A DNA stretch of 64,000 nucleotides, taken from positions 25,854,661 through 25,918,660 of the forward strand of contig OX419335.1 in assembly GCA_948470475.1 (NCBI GenBank), read 5' to 3'. The stretch comes from Galaxea fascicularis (taxonomy: Eukaryota; Cnidaria; Anthozoa; Scleractinia; Euphylliidae). Positions 23,901 to 38,300 of the stretch are shown here, one piece after another. The position numbers and the translations under genes were made by a program. The notes below the pieces were generated by a model that worked only from the letters and a program-made list of their open reading frames with translations, had not been told where the DNA came from and did no database searches. Each line of letters starts with the position of its first letter. Position 1 is the stretch's first letter.

Positions 23901-26900
23901 AGACGGCGGGGGGTAATGAGGCCAACACACCAAGACTGAATACACCTTTTTTTATTTAAGAACGTCTTATCTTGGAACTGAGGCTGAGTTTTCTTCCTTT
24001 CTTTTTTTGCGATGTTTAGCCTGAAAACGTTGCTTAAGATTACGTTAAGGTACATGGTATAGTAAATCAATGCGGATGTGACCAGGAAATTTGTTGATTG
24101 AACCGTACTTGTGCGGCTTGCGTCTGATGCCGCAAGTGGTAAATTTGGCTTTACGAAAAACGTTGAACACAAAGCTTCACAACCCGGCAAAAACAAGTGA
24201 GCAAAATATAGACAACTTTAATTGACTCTGAGCCTGGGTATGTTCTAAGCATACTCAGAGCCTCCTTAATTTTTCGATAACTTAAGGTGGCTCTGAACCA
24301 GCTCTACAGATTTTTTTTTTTTAAACTATGTATAAAGGTGAATCTTGATATGCTGATTGTAATTCAATAATAAAAAACGGGGATCAACGAACTCGTTTTT
24401 GAGTTCCAGGCACATAAAGCTAAAATTAAGGGTGTTTCTAACAGGCTATAGTGTTGCTATGGTGACATTATATGTTAATAATGGTCAGAACACATTGAGA
24501 AATAACTGGGCAGTGTTTGGATACCATTTCAAGGAAACAAATAAAAAATTATGGTGGTATCAGTTCACCTAAGAATTGCTGTTTAAAAATAACGAAACCA
24601 TTTTGAGCCACCGTAAAGCAGGGTTTTTACAATATTTGTTTCAAAAGTGACGCTAGTTGTTGTTGTTGTTTTGTTTTGTTTTTCTGCTCCGCTTATAATT
24701 TACGCTTCTTAAATCTGAGAAGGCAATGTACACTAATGTTTCACAGGTGTTCATCGATGGTTGGCCAGACTGGGAGAAGACAAGCTATTACTCTCGGCCG
24801 TGGATGTTTGCGTGTAGGAATAGTTGCTCACGAGATAGGTGAGGGGTTCTGACTGAGAAAATTGTCATCTTAAGCTTCTACGCTTAACATGAAGAAGCTA
24901 GTTGGCCCACACATTCATTTTGTTAAGACAACGTTCATGCTGGAGGCGTTTTTTTTTAACCGTTGCAACCAAGAGATGACTGAAGAGGCCTACACTTAAC
25001 TCTTAATTTAAACCCCGTAACATCAGCATCTAAATTCTCCGCACAGTTCTTCATGCATTGTCGATGACAAAGATGAAGAGAATTTTTTAAACAATCAAGA
25101 CCCTTGTTACTTGTTGACCTCTTACTTCTCAAAACCTTTGCCGGCGTTTGATTGAATAATGTTTCTAAATTAATGGAGAAATTAAACTTTGGTCACTCAA
25201 CACGGCTAGTATTTACATGACGATCCTATGTAAGGAAAAGTAAGGGAAAGAAAAAATTGATTCAAAATGACCTTAAGTGGACGCAAAGAAAACATTTAGT
25301 GGAGAATAAGCGTGGTCTAGATCTGCCAAAAAGCTCTCTAATTCCTTTCGGAAGCCGTCCTTTCGCCTATCAAGCCCTCCCGCCATACTAACTTTAAATC
25401 GTTTTCGCGTCATTTATGCAGCCAATCCACAGGACGTCTAATTCAGGCTAATGAAAACAATTTTGAAGTTCTAGTTACCTCATTTTGTTAAAATGACCTT
25501 ATTTTATACAGTCACTTTATTTCCTTTTTTTTTTTTTTGGCTCACTCCATGTTTTTAAGGTCACGCACTTGGCTTTTATCACGAACAGTCCAGACCTGAT
25601 AGAGATGAATATGTAAACATATATCGACAGAACATTGTACGAGGTAGGATATATCAGGCTGCTACAATGTTACTGATTATCACTCAACAAATGCATAAGA
25701 GCAATTAAAAACTGTTCGATAGATGATTTTGCATAATTCAAATATCTGACATTTTCGTAGCGTTCGTCTCAAAAGGTAGATACAGCTTCAATTGCGAGCT
25801 CCATTTGGAAATGCATGTACATGATTGTACAATGATGACAAACGGATAACGACAAAGGTGGTAAGAATAAAGACGTATGCTACTTACCTGCGGCTAGTAG
25901 CGTAACTGATGAGTATACACGCGCTGACAAATGTGACTCTTTTTTGCCCTTTTAATTTTTTTCCTACCTCTCTTTTGCCAGGGGAATGCTCTTCGGAATT
26001 CTTGGTATGGGTGTGCCTCCCGGTTCCCCAATTACTGACTCTATCTCAGAGCAAAACACGCCAATTTCCAGACTCGTTTTTAGCTCATGGATGACGTAGT
26101 CATGCCATGAGGTTTTGTTGTGGGTCTGAATTTCCCTCACTCACTCAGGGGATCACTCATTCGTTCACTCACTCACTCGATTCCGATTAATTTATTCATT
26201 AAACTTTCCCCGGTCCCTCCCCCGGTAAGTATTACTTTTGTCTCCATAGTCTTCTTGGTCCAACGTTTGCAAATTTCAGGGTGTAGTACAAAGGCGGAGA
26301 ATTTTGCTCTGCAGATATTGTTTACGTGTTTAATGTTCATGGCGTCGGTTTTTCGTTTCCAACTCAACAAAGGTAAAGTTAATAAGATGAAGAACACGAG
26401 CTGCGAGAATTGAACTTTGAAATCTTCAGAGCAGCGAAAATGAACTTCGAGATATCGCAAAAGCAACTCTAAAGCTTATCACTGTGCGGTACCTGGGGCA
26501 GTAGTAATCGAGAATTTTTTTCACAATATGATGGAAGAAGGAAGAATGAAGAAAATCGGCAAAAAAAGGAAACAGGAGAAGGACTTTCTAGCCAAAAAAC
26601 CGATTTCTGGCAAGCAACGCATTTGATTTATGAGCAACATATGATCGATTTGAGCAGGTACGTAATGAAGTATTTTTGAAGACGCTCTTTTCATGGTGAA
26701 CGCTCGATTGCAAATAGGATCTTGTTTAGAAAGGCTATATCGCTTGGCTTAAACGATCAGTATAACACTTTGTCAACATTTGACAAAAACACTAGGACCA
26801 CAAGCATGCAAATATTTTTCTCTGTGAGGATATTATTTGGTCTGACAAGCAGCAATAACAGCTAATCTGTTCGAACAACAAAATATTTGGAAAGTCAAGT

Positions 26901-28626
26901 TAATTGTAGCACAAAGCATAGTTAGATGGATTGAATATCTCACCTTACAAAGCAAAAGTTTTGTTCCGGACCCCGAATCGCTCAAAAACATTGTGGCTGT
27001 AAAGCGTGACTAATAGAGTACTAAAGTGATGACGTCATAAAAATTCCATACAAACCCTTCTAAATTTTTTTTGGGTCGACCCAAAAAAAATTTAGAAGGG
27101 TTTGTATGGAATTTTGTAAGCATAACTGGGCTTCGATTTCAGAGACAATTTGCCCCCAAATGCTCATTTTTGGCAAGTAAGCCTCTTAGATATTGTTCTT
27201 TCAGAATATCCTGACAAATCCCATAATTTCAGAAATTTCATTTTTGTGACGTCACACTTTAGTACTCTATACCCCAATTACACTACAGAAAAAAAACGGC
27301 TAAGCAAGGGTGAAAACCGGCAAGGGAAATTTTCACCTCAAGCAAGGTAAGGGTCAATTGAGTGGTGTAAACTGTCAAAGCTTGCCTTATCTTGCCAATT
27401 TAATTTTCGGTTTTGGGACCACGTTTAGATGTTGTCCCGTTTTTGAAAATATCGGTAAGGCAAGGACGAAAACCGGCACCTTGCCCTTAAAATGGAACGT
27501 GTAAACGTTCCTGCTTGCCTAGAAGGTAACTTTTGATCATTCTGCGCATGTTCTGATAACAGCGCTACTTCTCTTGGGTGAAGGTACTGTCAGCCGTTTT
27601 AAACCAGTCATCGGACTGAGGATTTATCCAGAGGTTTCTTTCCCTTGGAGGGTTAATCAATGTTAATCTTGGTGAACGTGAGCAACAATAGTTTTTTTTT
27701 CCTTCCGCAGTTGCGCTATCTAATGAAATGCTCTTTCTTCCTCGATTCCTCACTTATCTGGTACTTTATTTCACGTTGTCGACGTTTCTGCTCGGTTTTG
27801 TTTGATTTCCTTGGTACGGAGGTTTCGAACATCAACAATCCCGTGAACGCCATCTTGAATTAGCACAATGCGCATGCTCACTTACAAATCTAAGCCTTGC
27901 CTGGAACAAAATAGCCTTGCCTAGAACAAATCAAGCAAGGGTGAAATGGTACATGTGTAAACAATCCTTGCCTTACCAAAATGTTAGCTACCCTTGCCAG
28001 TTTTTATCCTTGCCATGCCGTTTTTTCTGTAGTGTAAATGGGGTTTAATTTCCCTCAGGACTTTCACAAAATATGTTATTATCTGTATGTTATCTCGCAT
28101 TCAGAATAGTCGGAAATTTTATTACGACCAAAAACGTTTATAAAACTAACTTGAAATGAGCCGTCGACCAGTAAGAAACTTTAACTTGCCTGTTACACTT
28201 CTTACCAAAGCGATCACATTTGAATATCATTTTTATAGTCCGTGTACAAATTTGCATATTTGTGCGCCGGTTCAAATTACTAACGTCTGTCAATTTCGTC
28301 TAATGTAATGCTTCTGGCGCCTGTCAATCAACTGCGTAATTTTACGGAAAATATTAGCGCGTAAACAGTTCTTTTACCAAGAGGTGTGTCTGAAGAGGAT
28401 GTGCTCCCACAAAACACAAACGAATGTACAGGTTTCTTGTACATATCTTTTTAGAAAATAAGGTTGTTGTAAATTCAAAGTGTTGTTATGTTCCCCATCC
28501 ATGAGCTGGCTCATAGGAGCCTTTGATTAGACCTGGCCCCAGTTGTTCAAAGGCTGGATAGCGCTATCCACCGGATATATATCTATCCAGTGGCTAGTGC
28601 AATTAGCTTTCCCATTACTTATCCGC

Positions 28627-28661
<35 letters not shown>

Positions 28662-31600
28662 ACGTTTGAACAACCAGGGCTTGGCCTCTAAAGTCCTTAC
28701 CCGTTTTCAGACTTGGACCCGGTTGTTCGAAAGCCTATTAACGCTAATCCAAGATTAAAATTAATCAAGGAGCTTAATTCTCTTTCCCCAAACGTTGTTC
28801 ATTGCTGATATTCTGTAAAATTTTAGATTAGGGGAAGTCAATCCTGAAAAACAAAAAGCAGCCGAAACAACTTTCATCCGAAAGTTAAAACCTGTAACCA
28901 AAGTTTACACTAATCCTGGATTAGGTTAATCGGCTTTCGAACAGCCGGACCCTGACGTTCCAGTTACAAATTTTCCCACTAGCTGGGCATGTGTTGTATT
29001 AGTGTCCAAGTCAAACATTGGTAAAATTACGCTGGAATGATACATTTTGGTTACCCCTCTTTTTCTAATATTCATTTGGTAATGATCAATAGCCGTTTTT
29101 GGACCAAAATGGCTAAAAAACCGTACCCTTTGGGAGGCACATACCAATATAGCTGATTTCGTGTCTTTCCCCCGCCCCCAACCCCTACCCCCATCCTCAA
29201 AATCGCGAGGTTTTTAACGCTCATTGTATAATTTTCTGTTAGGTATGGAGTTCAACTTCAACAAATATAGCCGTTCAACAATCGACTCTCTCGGAACACC
29301 TTACGATTATGGAAGCGTGATGCATTACGAGTCCAGAGCTTTCAGCAGAAATGGTCGCCCGACCATTGTTGCTAAGAAATCGGGAGTAAGTTCAGACTTT
29401 TGTCGAAACTGTAGATTTTGTAGGAAATCTAGTCTTGTTTTCATTAATGTTACAAAACACTTTAGCATGCACGACTACAATTAAATGGTCTTGAAAAGAA
29501 ACAACGTAGGAAATGTGAAAATGTGGCCACTGTAAAAGTTGATAGGCCATCCGGCAGTATTCCTAATTCGTTCTCAGAACTTTGGAAGGACACTCTTACA
29601 ATATTTTCATAAGTTGAGAGAAAATACTGGTTCATAATATTTTGTGAGTTCTGTAATTTGGGTTGTGTATACTTGTCAAGCTAAGTAATCTATAGGCATG
29701 AACTTCTTCGTAAAGATTATTGAGTTGAAATTAAAATGCTAAAACACGGAGCTTTGAGGCCGCCCTTTTTTAGAGGTTTAATGACATCGTTTTAATTAAA
29801 ACCTCAACGTTTTCTCATTTTTAAGGTAACACTCGGAAACCGTAATCACCTGAGTAAAATTGACATTCTGCAGATGAATCTGCTGTATAAGTGCTCTGGG
29901 GGTGGGGGTGGACCAAATCCCTCGCCTCCAACTGCTACCATTCCACCGTCAGGTCTGTATGTAATGAGTAAAGTTAGCTATGATGGGATAAAATGGCTCT
30001 TGGTAAAGTGAAAACATTGTTGCAAAACTAAAAATTAAAAAAAAAAAACAATGTAAAAACCCTGGCATTGCTGTGGATGACAAAGTCATCTTCTATTAGA
30101 TGCCGTACAAAATTATTGATTGAACTTGCTAAATGGTACATGTTAGCCATAAAGGCCAGTACACACAAGGGAGCTTGCTCCTGAAACAGAATTGTGCAAC
30201 AGATTTGCCCCTGGAGCTTGGTCCCTCATGCTAAACCAGTTTGATATGAGGGAGCAAAACTCGGGAGCAAAAGTTTTGTTGCGCAACATATTTTTTCGCT
30301 AGAAATCGTTGGTGCAGAAGCCGGGGAGCTTTGCTCCGGGAGCGTGTTGCAGGAGCGTGCTGCGGGAGCAAGCTCCCTCGTGTGTACCGGCCTTAAAGCA
30401 CGTTTAATCAGGGAGTGAACGGTATGCATCAAATAACAAAGCATACTTGGTTTTTCAGCAGAAATGCAACTTACAGTCTTTCTCGTATAACCTTGAACAC
30501 CAGGAACATCTATGGAATGTTATTGTGTTTCAAGTAAAAAGCCAATCACGCGTGGAAAACTAAACCGCAAAGAGTAACGGTAATTAGGTTGTGGTTTCAA
30601 GTTGCTTCTGATTGGACACGAAACAATAAACATTCTAGCATTTTTTTCTGGTGTTCATGGTTTTCCGGGAAAGACTGTAAAGGCCCGTTTAAACGGTTCC
30701 AACATTTGACCAACATTCGTTCAACAAAAGGTGAACGGATGTTGGGCAAATGTTGGATGCAAAAACAAAGTTGTGCAGAGGCCTGTTTAAACGGTTCCAA
30801 CAAACGACAGACGCCATATTGACTTTTGTGGCCTGATGTGAGCATGCGTGTGTTCTTCAATTGTTGAACAGGAGTGTTCAAACGGCTTCAACGCCATTCA
30901 ATATTTTCAAAAACAAAAGAAAAGTTGAATCGATGTTGAATGAAAGTTTAAACCGATTTAAACTTGATTCAACAGCTTTCAACAAGCTTTCAACATTTTT
31001 TACGCTTTCAACAATGTTAGACCACCTGTTCAAACGCACCCAACATTTGGTTCAACAAAGCATGTTAAGCAAATGTTGAAACCGTTTGAACGGGCCTTAA
31101 CGCAATTTTAACATCAAATGATACCATTGCAATCTGTTGCACCATGTATGCCATCTTACATGTAGGTCTTTTTTTACTTCTCCAGGTCCTTGCCGTGACA
31201 CGGGCAAATATTGTAGTTACCATGTTCCTCGTGGAGATTGCAAAAGAATGCAGATTGTGAGAGAAAAATGCAGAAAGAGTTGCGGCTTATGCGGTAACCA
31301 ACTAAATGCTTGCAAGGAATGCTAGCAGTGTTGATTGCTGCGTGTGGACTGCAGCGTTTGTCCCTAAAAGCTCCATATAGAGTGTGGAGAGTCGTTTTGG
31401 TAGAAATGTAACGCGTGAAATTGTCCTCTGTTATATTACAATTTACACTTTCAGTTGCAGTGGCTGGAGATGGAAGCGTAACCAAAGGTTTCCAAAAACG
31501 TAGTCTAGAAATATTTAATTTGTCAGTACGCAAATTTGCGCCCTACAGTTGAGGTTACTGGTAACTTATTGTTAGCATTTTTCTTTCTTCGACAAACGCT

Positions 31601-32322
31601 CGAAGCTCGTCACACCTACCGCTTTAGACTTCAATAAACGTTCCTTTGATAACATCACCTGTAATGAAATGGAAACTCTGTTTGACCAATGGTTTATTTT
31701 CAAAGCACTCATTTGTCACCCTTCTCTGTTCTTTATCAGGAACTCCACCACCACCTCCACCAGATACAATGCCACCGACCCCACCCCCACCAGACACTAT
31801 GCTACCAACCGCTCCTGCATGTCGTGACACTGGCAGATATTGTGACTACCACGTTCCCCGTGGCGATTACAAAAAAATGCAGATTGTCAGAGAGCGATGT
31901 AAAAAGAGCTGTGGCCTTTGTGGTGCGTAACTTGAATCAAACGTCTTGATAATGCGTGTGTACTCTAATAGCGCACGGATTACTTCAAGACGTGATAAGA
32001 ACAAAAAAGTGCGCTATGACTAAGCTGCAGACGAGGAGCGCGGCTATTTTTCTTACCAAGTTCTGGCATCCTTCGTGCGCTATCAGAGTGCACACGCACT
32101 GAAAAAAGGATCCATTTGTTTTAAGAGTTGGTTTCTTATACCCCATTCACACCAACTAAACATGTATAATGAAACCAGGTTTAGAAAAATGAAAACCGTT
32201 AAACAAAAACTGGAACTCAGGCCTTTAGATGAACTTAAACATGTTCTTTAATTTGCGCTGAATTTCTAGTCAAAAAACATCAGTACGCAGCTTTTATAAA
32301 GTAATTTTTTAAACTGTGTTTG

Positions 32323-32361
<39 letters not shown>

Positions 32362-35300
32362 CGGGGCATTAGACTTTTGCGGCTAGTGATGTCACTCGTG
32401 GGTCTGTAATCTGATCGCAAACCCTACTAAACCAATCAAAACGCGTGGTTTACACCGCTCATTGTATAAACTTTGGTGATATTCCAGGAACTCCTCCTCT
32501 ACCCCCAGGAACTATACCTCCACCGACAAATGGACCGCCTTCAGGTTAGAAAAACATTCTCTAGTAAGAATTCGTATCTAGTGTTATTAACCGTGCAAAT
32601 CAGCAAAAAATAGAAGGAGTGAAGGATTATTTACTGACGTCAGTATTGACACGTAGGATAACTGTAAGAGGCCATTTCACGTATTTCAAACGAAACTCGT
32701 GATATGGAGCAGTTTGAGTGATAATAATAGCAAATCGATGATAAGAGAATTTATAAAGATTTTGTGGAAATGAATTATGTAATAAACATCAATGATTAAA
32801 ACGAATGACGTTTCGACATCTCCTAGGTTGTTCGAGTCGGCGTTATCAAAGAAACTATGTCTTGAAATCATACGTTATAATTAGTAATTCTAAGTGTTAA
32901 TTCTACATTCCTATGAGGCTGAGCTTATACAGCTGTTTGAGTGATTGGAACTCTTTGTTTAATTTCATACTGTTCAATTCTGCTTTAAAAAATTGCAGTT
33001 TAATGAGCATCACATCTCCACTTTGCGCACTTCTTAGGGACTGATTTTCTTTCAACTATTACACAGGCTCCTGTGGCGTTTCCTCAGTCAATAACGGCCG
33101 TGTGATTGGAGGAGATGATGCCAGACCTGGGGCATGGCCATGGCAGGTTTGTAAACCGTCTGTTAAGTTATTTCATCTTTCCCTTAAATTTGAGATTATA
33201 CATCCACTTCACTCATCAATCGGCTTTTCAATTTTTATTTTCTGTCTGATCGGTAATGAATGAGCAAGTGGCTTGCACCAAGCCGAGTCACGCATAAATC
33301 GCTCAGGTTCGATGGCCGAGTTGATGCAATGCCCCCTCGCCTTACCTTATCCTGCTCGATGGCACAATTTGCTCGATCCTTTACACAGTGAATATAGTGA
33401 ATAAATAAAAGTAACAAAAAAAAAACAGTAAAGGGCTTGAACGTATGAATCAGGTGAAAACTCGTTTACGCACGATTTTCCTGAGGAGGACTTTCGACAC
33501 CAAAACCTCATCTCGAGCCATCTTCAGACAGTTCTTAAGTCACCATTTGACCATTTGCCTTTTTGGAACAGAATTATTTTTTTATATAGACTAGAGATAA
33601 CAATCTACTGTACAACGTTCGCTCTAGTCACAAGAGATTCGTCTGCAGAAATGAGCAAAATTTGTGTCTAATTTGCCTCTTGGACCTTAATTGGATCAAG
33701 TGAAAAAAAATATATAATTTAAGACTGCGCGGAGATCGTAGCTCCCCTGCCTGTTTGTAAAACAAATTTCCTCCGTCTAATGCGAATGGACTCCTTCTCT
33801 TTTGTCTAAATCAACTCGTTACATGTCTAAAATACTTGTGTTGCCCCAGTCTTGAATCAGAACCAAATTCAAGTTCTTATAGTTTCTATAAAGTGGTTTT
33901 GTTACAAATGGATATTCAAGAGACAACTTGTTTACTTTATTTTTTACCATTTGTTTCATTCTTTATCGACGCCTTTAAGGTTGGCTTGCATACCAGTCGG
34001 GGAGGATTTTTCTGTGGCGGAACTTTGGTCACACCAGAATGGGTTGTCACTGCGGCGCACTGTATATCTACCTTGTGAGTTTTGTTTCCATTTTGTGTTT
34101 AGCACGACTGTCGTCATTTCCACATTTTACTCTCGTCAATGCCGCAAAAGAACTAGTTCTATTGGCCTCAATTGAGAGAGCAGCCGTATCTATTTCTGAT
34201 CCACTTGCAGCTTTTGTCCTATGTACGAACTAGGTGACGTAACATCCAGGAAAATATATGTGAATTTTACAGCTTATACTCTTGACCAGTCAGGGTAGTT
34301 CTGTTGATTGTTCCATACCATCGCAAGAAATAGAAGGGCATTGCAAACCTTAAATGCACTCCAAACGCGCAGCAAAGTACTGGTCCTACATATCAAACTA
34401 TGGATGAAAAAATTCTATTTAAATGTGATGTGATTTAGTCATCTTGTTATCCATGTGGCGCGCATTTACTACGTGCCCATGCGTAATGCCATTTTAACTA
34501 TTCTAAACGGAACAGAGAAGCTGATGCATGCTCATGCATACTTAATAGGCAATTTTGGCGTGTTTTGCTTTGTAAGTAATGCGGTGAGTACAATATTTTG
34601 CCAGTAGGACTGGATGACTCGACGCTTATGCAAAATATAGATGAAATAAGACTTGGCGGACTTGCATGCCGACTTTACCGAGGAGTTACCCAGAATTCAT
34701 CTCGTGCGTCAACACGGAAACTTTGGACGAGCGGTACATGCTGCCGTAAAATAGCTTATGTTCGGTCTGCTGAAGGAGCCTAGGTAAATGGGGAAGAGAA
34801 ACAAAGACCTTGAACCGAGCTTTGCTGGAAATACAGACCACGGGCTCTAGGAGACTGTTGTGCATTGGAAACGCCAAGACAAAACTGGGTCTTTTAGGTG
34901 TTGTGCGAGGGCGCGTGATCAAAACAAAGAATTTTCCTTTGGTAGCAAAACAAACGGTCATTTTCAGTGGTGAAAATCGAGAGCTCTGCTGAATTGATAG
35001 GGTGCTAAAGTTAAGTTCCAACAACACGCTAAGCATTTGACAGTAACAGCGCGGTGCATTTCAACTTTCACTAAAATTCTTCAAGCGGTAACGGTGCCGC
35101 ATCATTACAGTATATGGGTCCCTGGCGACCCGGCAGTCATTGCAGTGGAGTCTCATTTAGGTAAGGGTTCAAATAAACTGCTGATGTATATGTGGTGTAT
35201 TAACCCTTTAAATCACTACATCAAATTTAAATTGTTATTTGTGGTCCCCTTCACAAAAGGCCATTTCCTAGTTCATGTCTACCTCCTCTTCAAAGTGAGT

Positions 35301-38300
35301 CACAGTGCGAAGTTTTTGTTATGAAAATTAGTTTTCATTCATATGTATAGTAGAACTAATTACCATCACAAAAACTTCGCACTTAGACTCGCTTTGAAGA
35401 GGAGGCAGACATGAACTCGGAAATGGCATATTGCTATAAAACAATTCTGTCCTTAATTATCGTCATAAACATCGATGCGGATCACTCCAAGGCCTTTTGG
35501 GGGTTAAAGGTATGAAAACGGATACGTTGCCTGTCAGTCCCTTGCAAAAAACAAAAACAACTCAAGACTCTCTTGGAGAGTTTCAGTTGCAATGGCCTCG
35601 CGCAGGTTCTATGAGAAAACAAAAACAAGCTTTGAAAAAAAATACTCAGCCGGTAGCGGTACCTCCGTATTTGGAGCGCTGTACCCTGACGATTATCCCC
35701 GAGATTTCGGCCCGGAGGTCGCTTATACCAGCTGAGCCCAGCACCCCGCACACCCGAGTGAATATCCTGTCATCCCATGACAGTCAGTGAGGGAGAGATT
35801 TGTCGGCCCCTAAACCATTCGTGACAATCCCACTCCAAACGCGCAGCAAAGTACCGGTCCTACATATGAAAATATGGATGAAAAAATTCTATTTAAATGT
35901 GATGTGATTTAGTCATTTTGTCATCCATGTGGTGCGCATTTACTACGTGCGCATGCGTATTGCCATTTTAACTATTCTAAACGGAATAGCCCATTGCAGA
36001 AACGTGAGGGGACTGGGATAGAGTGTGGTTGTTTTTAGTTTGTTTGAAAAACTAAGATATACATGAAATATCAACTGACTTTGAGAGTCTTAAGCAAGAA
36101 TAGAAGTATTATTTAGTGGAGGAAAATGGCAAAATGATAGCTCTTCAAATATCACCTAAAATAGAGAGTTTGTATGGATTGGGTAGACAAACTTGACTGG
36201 GTAGCTTTTCATTCAGTAGCATTTCAGTTGAAATGTTTAGATTTTCAATCTAATCAATATAAGAAACTCGTCCCAGTCCTCTCACGTTTCTGCAATGGGG
36301 TTATAGAGAAGCTGATGCATGCTCATGCATATTTAATAAGCAATTTTGGCGTGTTTTGCTTTGTAAGTAATGCAGTGGGTACAATATTTTGCCAGTAGGA
36401 CTGGATGACTTGACGCTTATGCAAAATATCGATGAAATACGACTTGGCGGTTTTACCAAGGAGTTACCCAGATTTCATCTCGTGCGTCAACATGGAAATT
36501 TAATCTTGATCAGCTCAAATCATCGTTCAAACAATTTTCCAAAGCAAATCAAAGTTTTTCATTTGGCCTGTAGCATCTTTCCTGAACTGTTAAGCGCGGG
36601 GACCGCATTAATTTTTGAGAGGAACTGTAAGGGTGTGTTTTGAAAACACATGATCTTGAAGGAATTTAGACACAAAACGGCCGTCTCTCGTCGCTTTTAA
36701 GACCTACATATCCTCATTATAGTTTTGACCACGGAACAATTCTTTAGGAAACAGTAAGACGGATTCTTGCCCTAGATTTGGACTGCTAGTATATTATCTA
36801 TTCACAATATATATGTCCAAGATTAGTCAGCCGAGGATTTACAAAACGTTAACAGAAAGCGAAGAAACTAGCCAAGGAGTAAAATTAGCTTCATACTGAC
36901 AATTTGGAAATGCTAATAAATGCGGACACTTTCAACTCAGTGTAAGAACCAATTCATACAGGGCAACCATTTAGACTGGCATTTTCTCCAATTCGCAATA
37001 ATGCAATTTTACAGGATAGCCGAGTAGATGGACTAGTGGTCTAGGGCGCTGGCCATGGATTTCAATGCGGTGACCCGGATTCAAATCCCGCTCTGACCAG
37101 TAACTAGTGTTGTTCTGGGTAAGTGCCTGGTTCAACTCCTCGGTCATCCTTGTAAATAGCCAACTGGTCTGCCTCCCGCCAGTTGAGATTCTTATCATGT
37201 CACGTTTATTTGAATTGTTTTTTTCATGCATTTGCTCGGCGCCACTAGCCTTTGTGCTAAATAAACTGCCGAGGGTATTTTTAATCAATTTAACGACCTT
37301 CTGAGGCCAGAAATTGGCGTCATTTGCTTGCCCTTGTGCCATTTTGAGGAGTGCTGAGGAATACACGCATTATATAGCCAATACAGGTTTGTCATAGCTG
37401 CGGTGCTCTTGATGATATGTATGGAGGGCGTACAATTTCAACCCCTCCCCCCCCCCCCCCTTAGAGTCGAGAAAAATAAAGTTTGATTAAAAGGACCAAA
37501 ACAATTTTCCTCGCAGGAGCCCGTCAAATTACGTCCTCAGGCTAGGAGATCACAACCGTCACAGAAACGAAGGAACAGAACAGAACATCAAAGCTTCCAG
37601 AGTAATCAAACACCCAGCTTATGACGGCAGACGCCTTAACAATGACATTGCTCTCCTTAAGCTTTCTCGGCCAGCGAGTATAAATGATCGTGTATCAACA
37701 GCGTGTCTTCCTCAAGCAAACTACATGGTACCAGCAGGGACCACATGTTACATCACAGGTCGGTCTGATTGTCCCATTTAATAGAAAACAACACGAAAGG
37801 GAATGGCTTTCAATTTCTTGCCGAACATTTGGAGGATTGAACTCTCTTATTTCCGGTTTCCTTGAAACGATTCATCGTGTAATTAATCTCTCAACTGACG
37901 AAGACTCCAAATGCGTTTATGGAAATTGTTATAAAGACCTAATAAACTTTTGTCTAGGAAGCTTAAGGAATGAGATAAGAATGGGAATGACCAAACTAAC
38001 AGACTGAAATTTTCGGTGAGAAAAGACTGTCTAGTTTTAATCAGCTGGTTTACTAATCATGCACCAGCAATAAACGAAAGATTACTCCAACGAGATTATA
38101 TTGGACGACACAGCGTTCGTGTCACGTAATTATTAACTAAAAAGAATGTGAAGAATTCAGTGTTAGTATATCAAATGCCAGTCATGTAATAAAGTTCCCC
38201 TAGTACAAGCTGTCTCTTTAGTTTCGTCCCTTTTTTGTTTTATTTTTTTGTTCGTACCGTTCATCAAGATCTTTTTTTAAAAGGATTTGAAAAACAGGTG

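Noticed and set aside
31646..31930. Independent free ShK peptide gene starting at 31646
   Set aside because: The upstream Met lies in intron sequence; phase, acceptor and linker tie the exon to the protease gene, and no signal peptide precedes it.
37013..37105. tRNA gene with Leu/Ser-like boxes
   Set aside because: The acceptor stem does not pair and a SINE body follows, so it is a SINE head.
37107..37304. 65-codon frame in a protease intron
   Set aside because: It is the translated body of a SINE.
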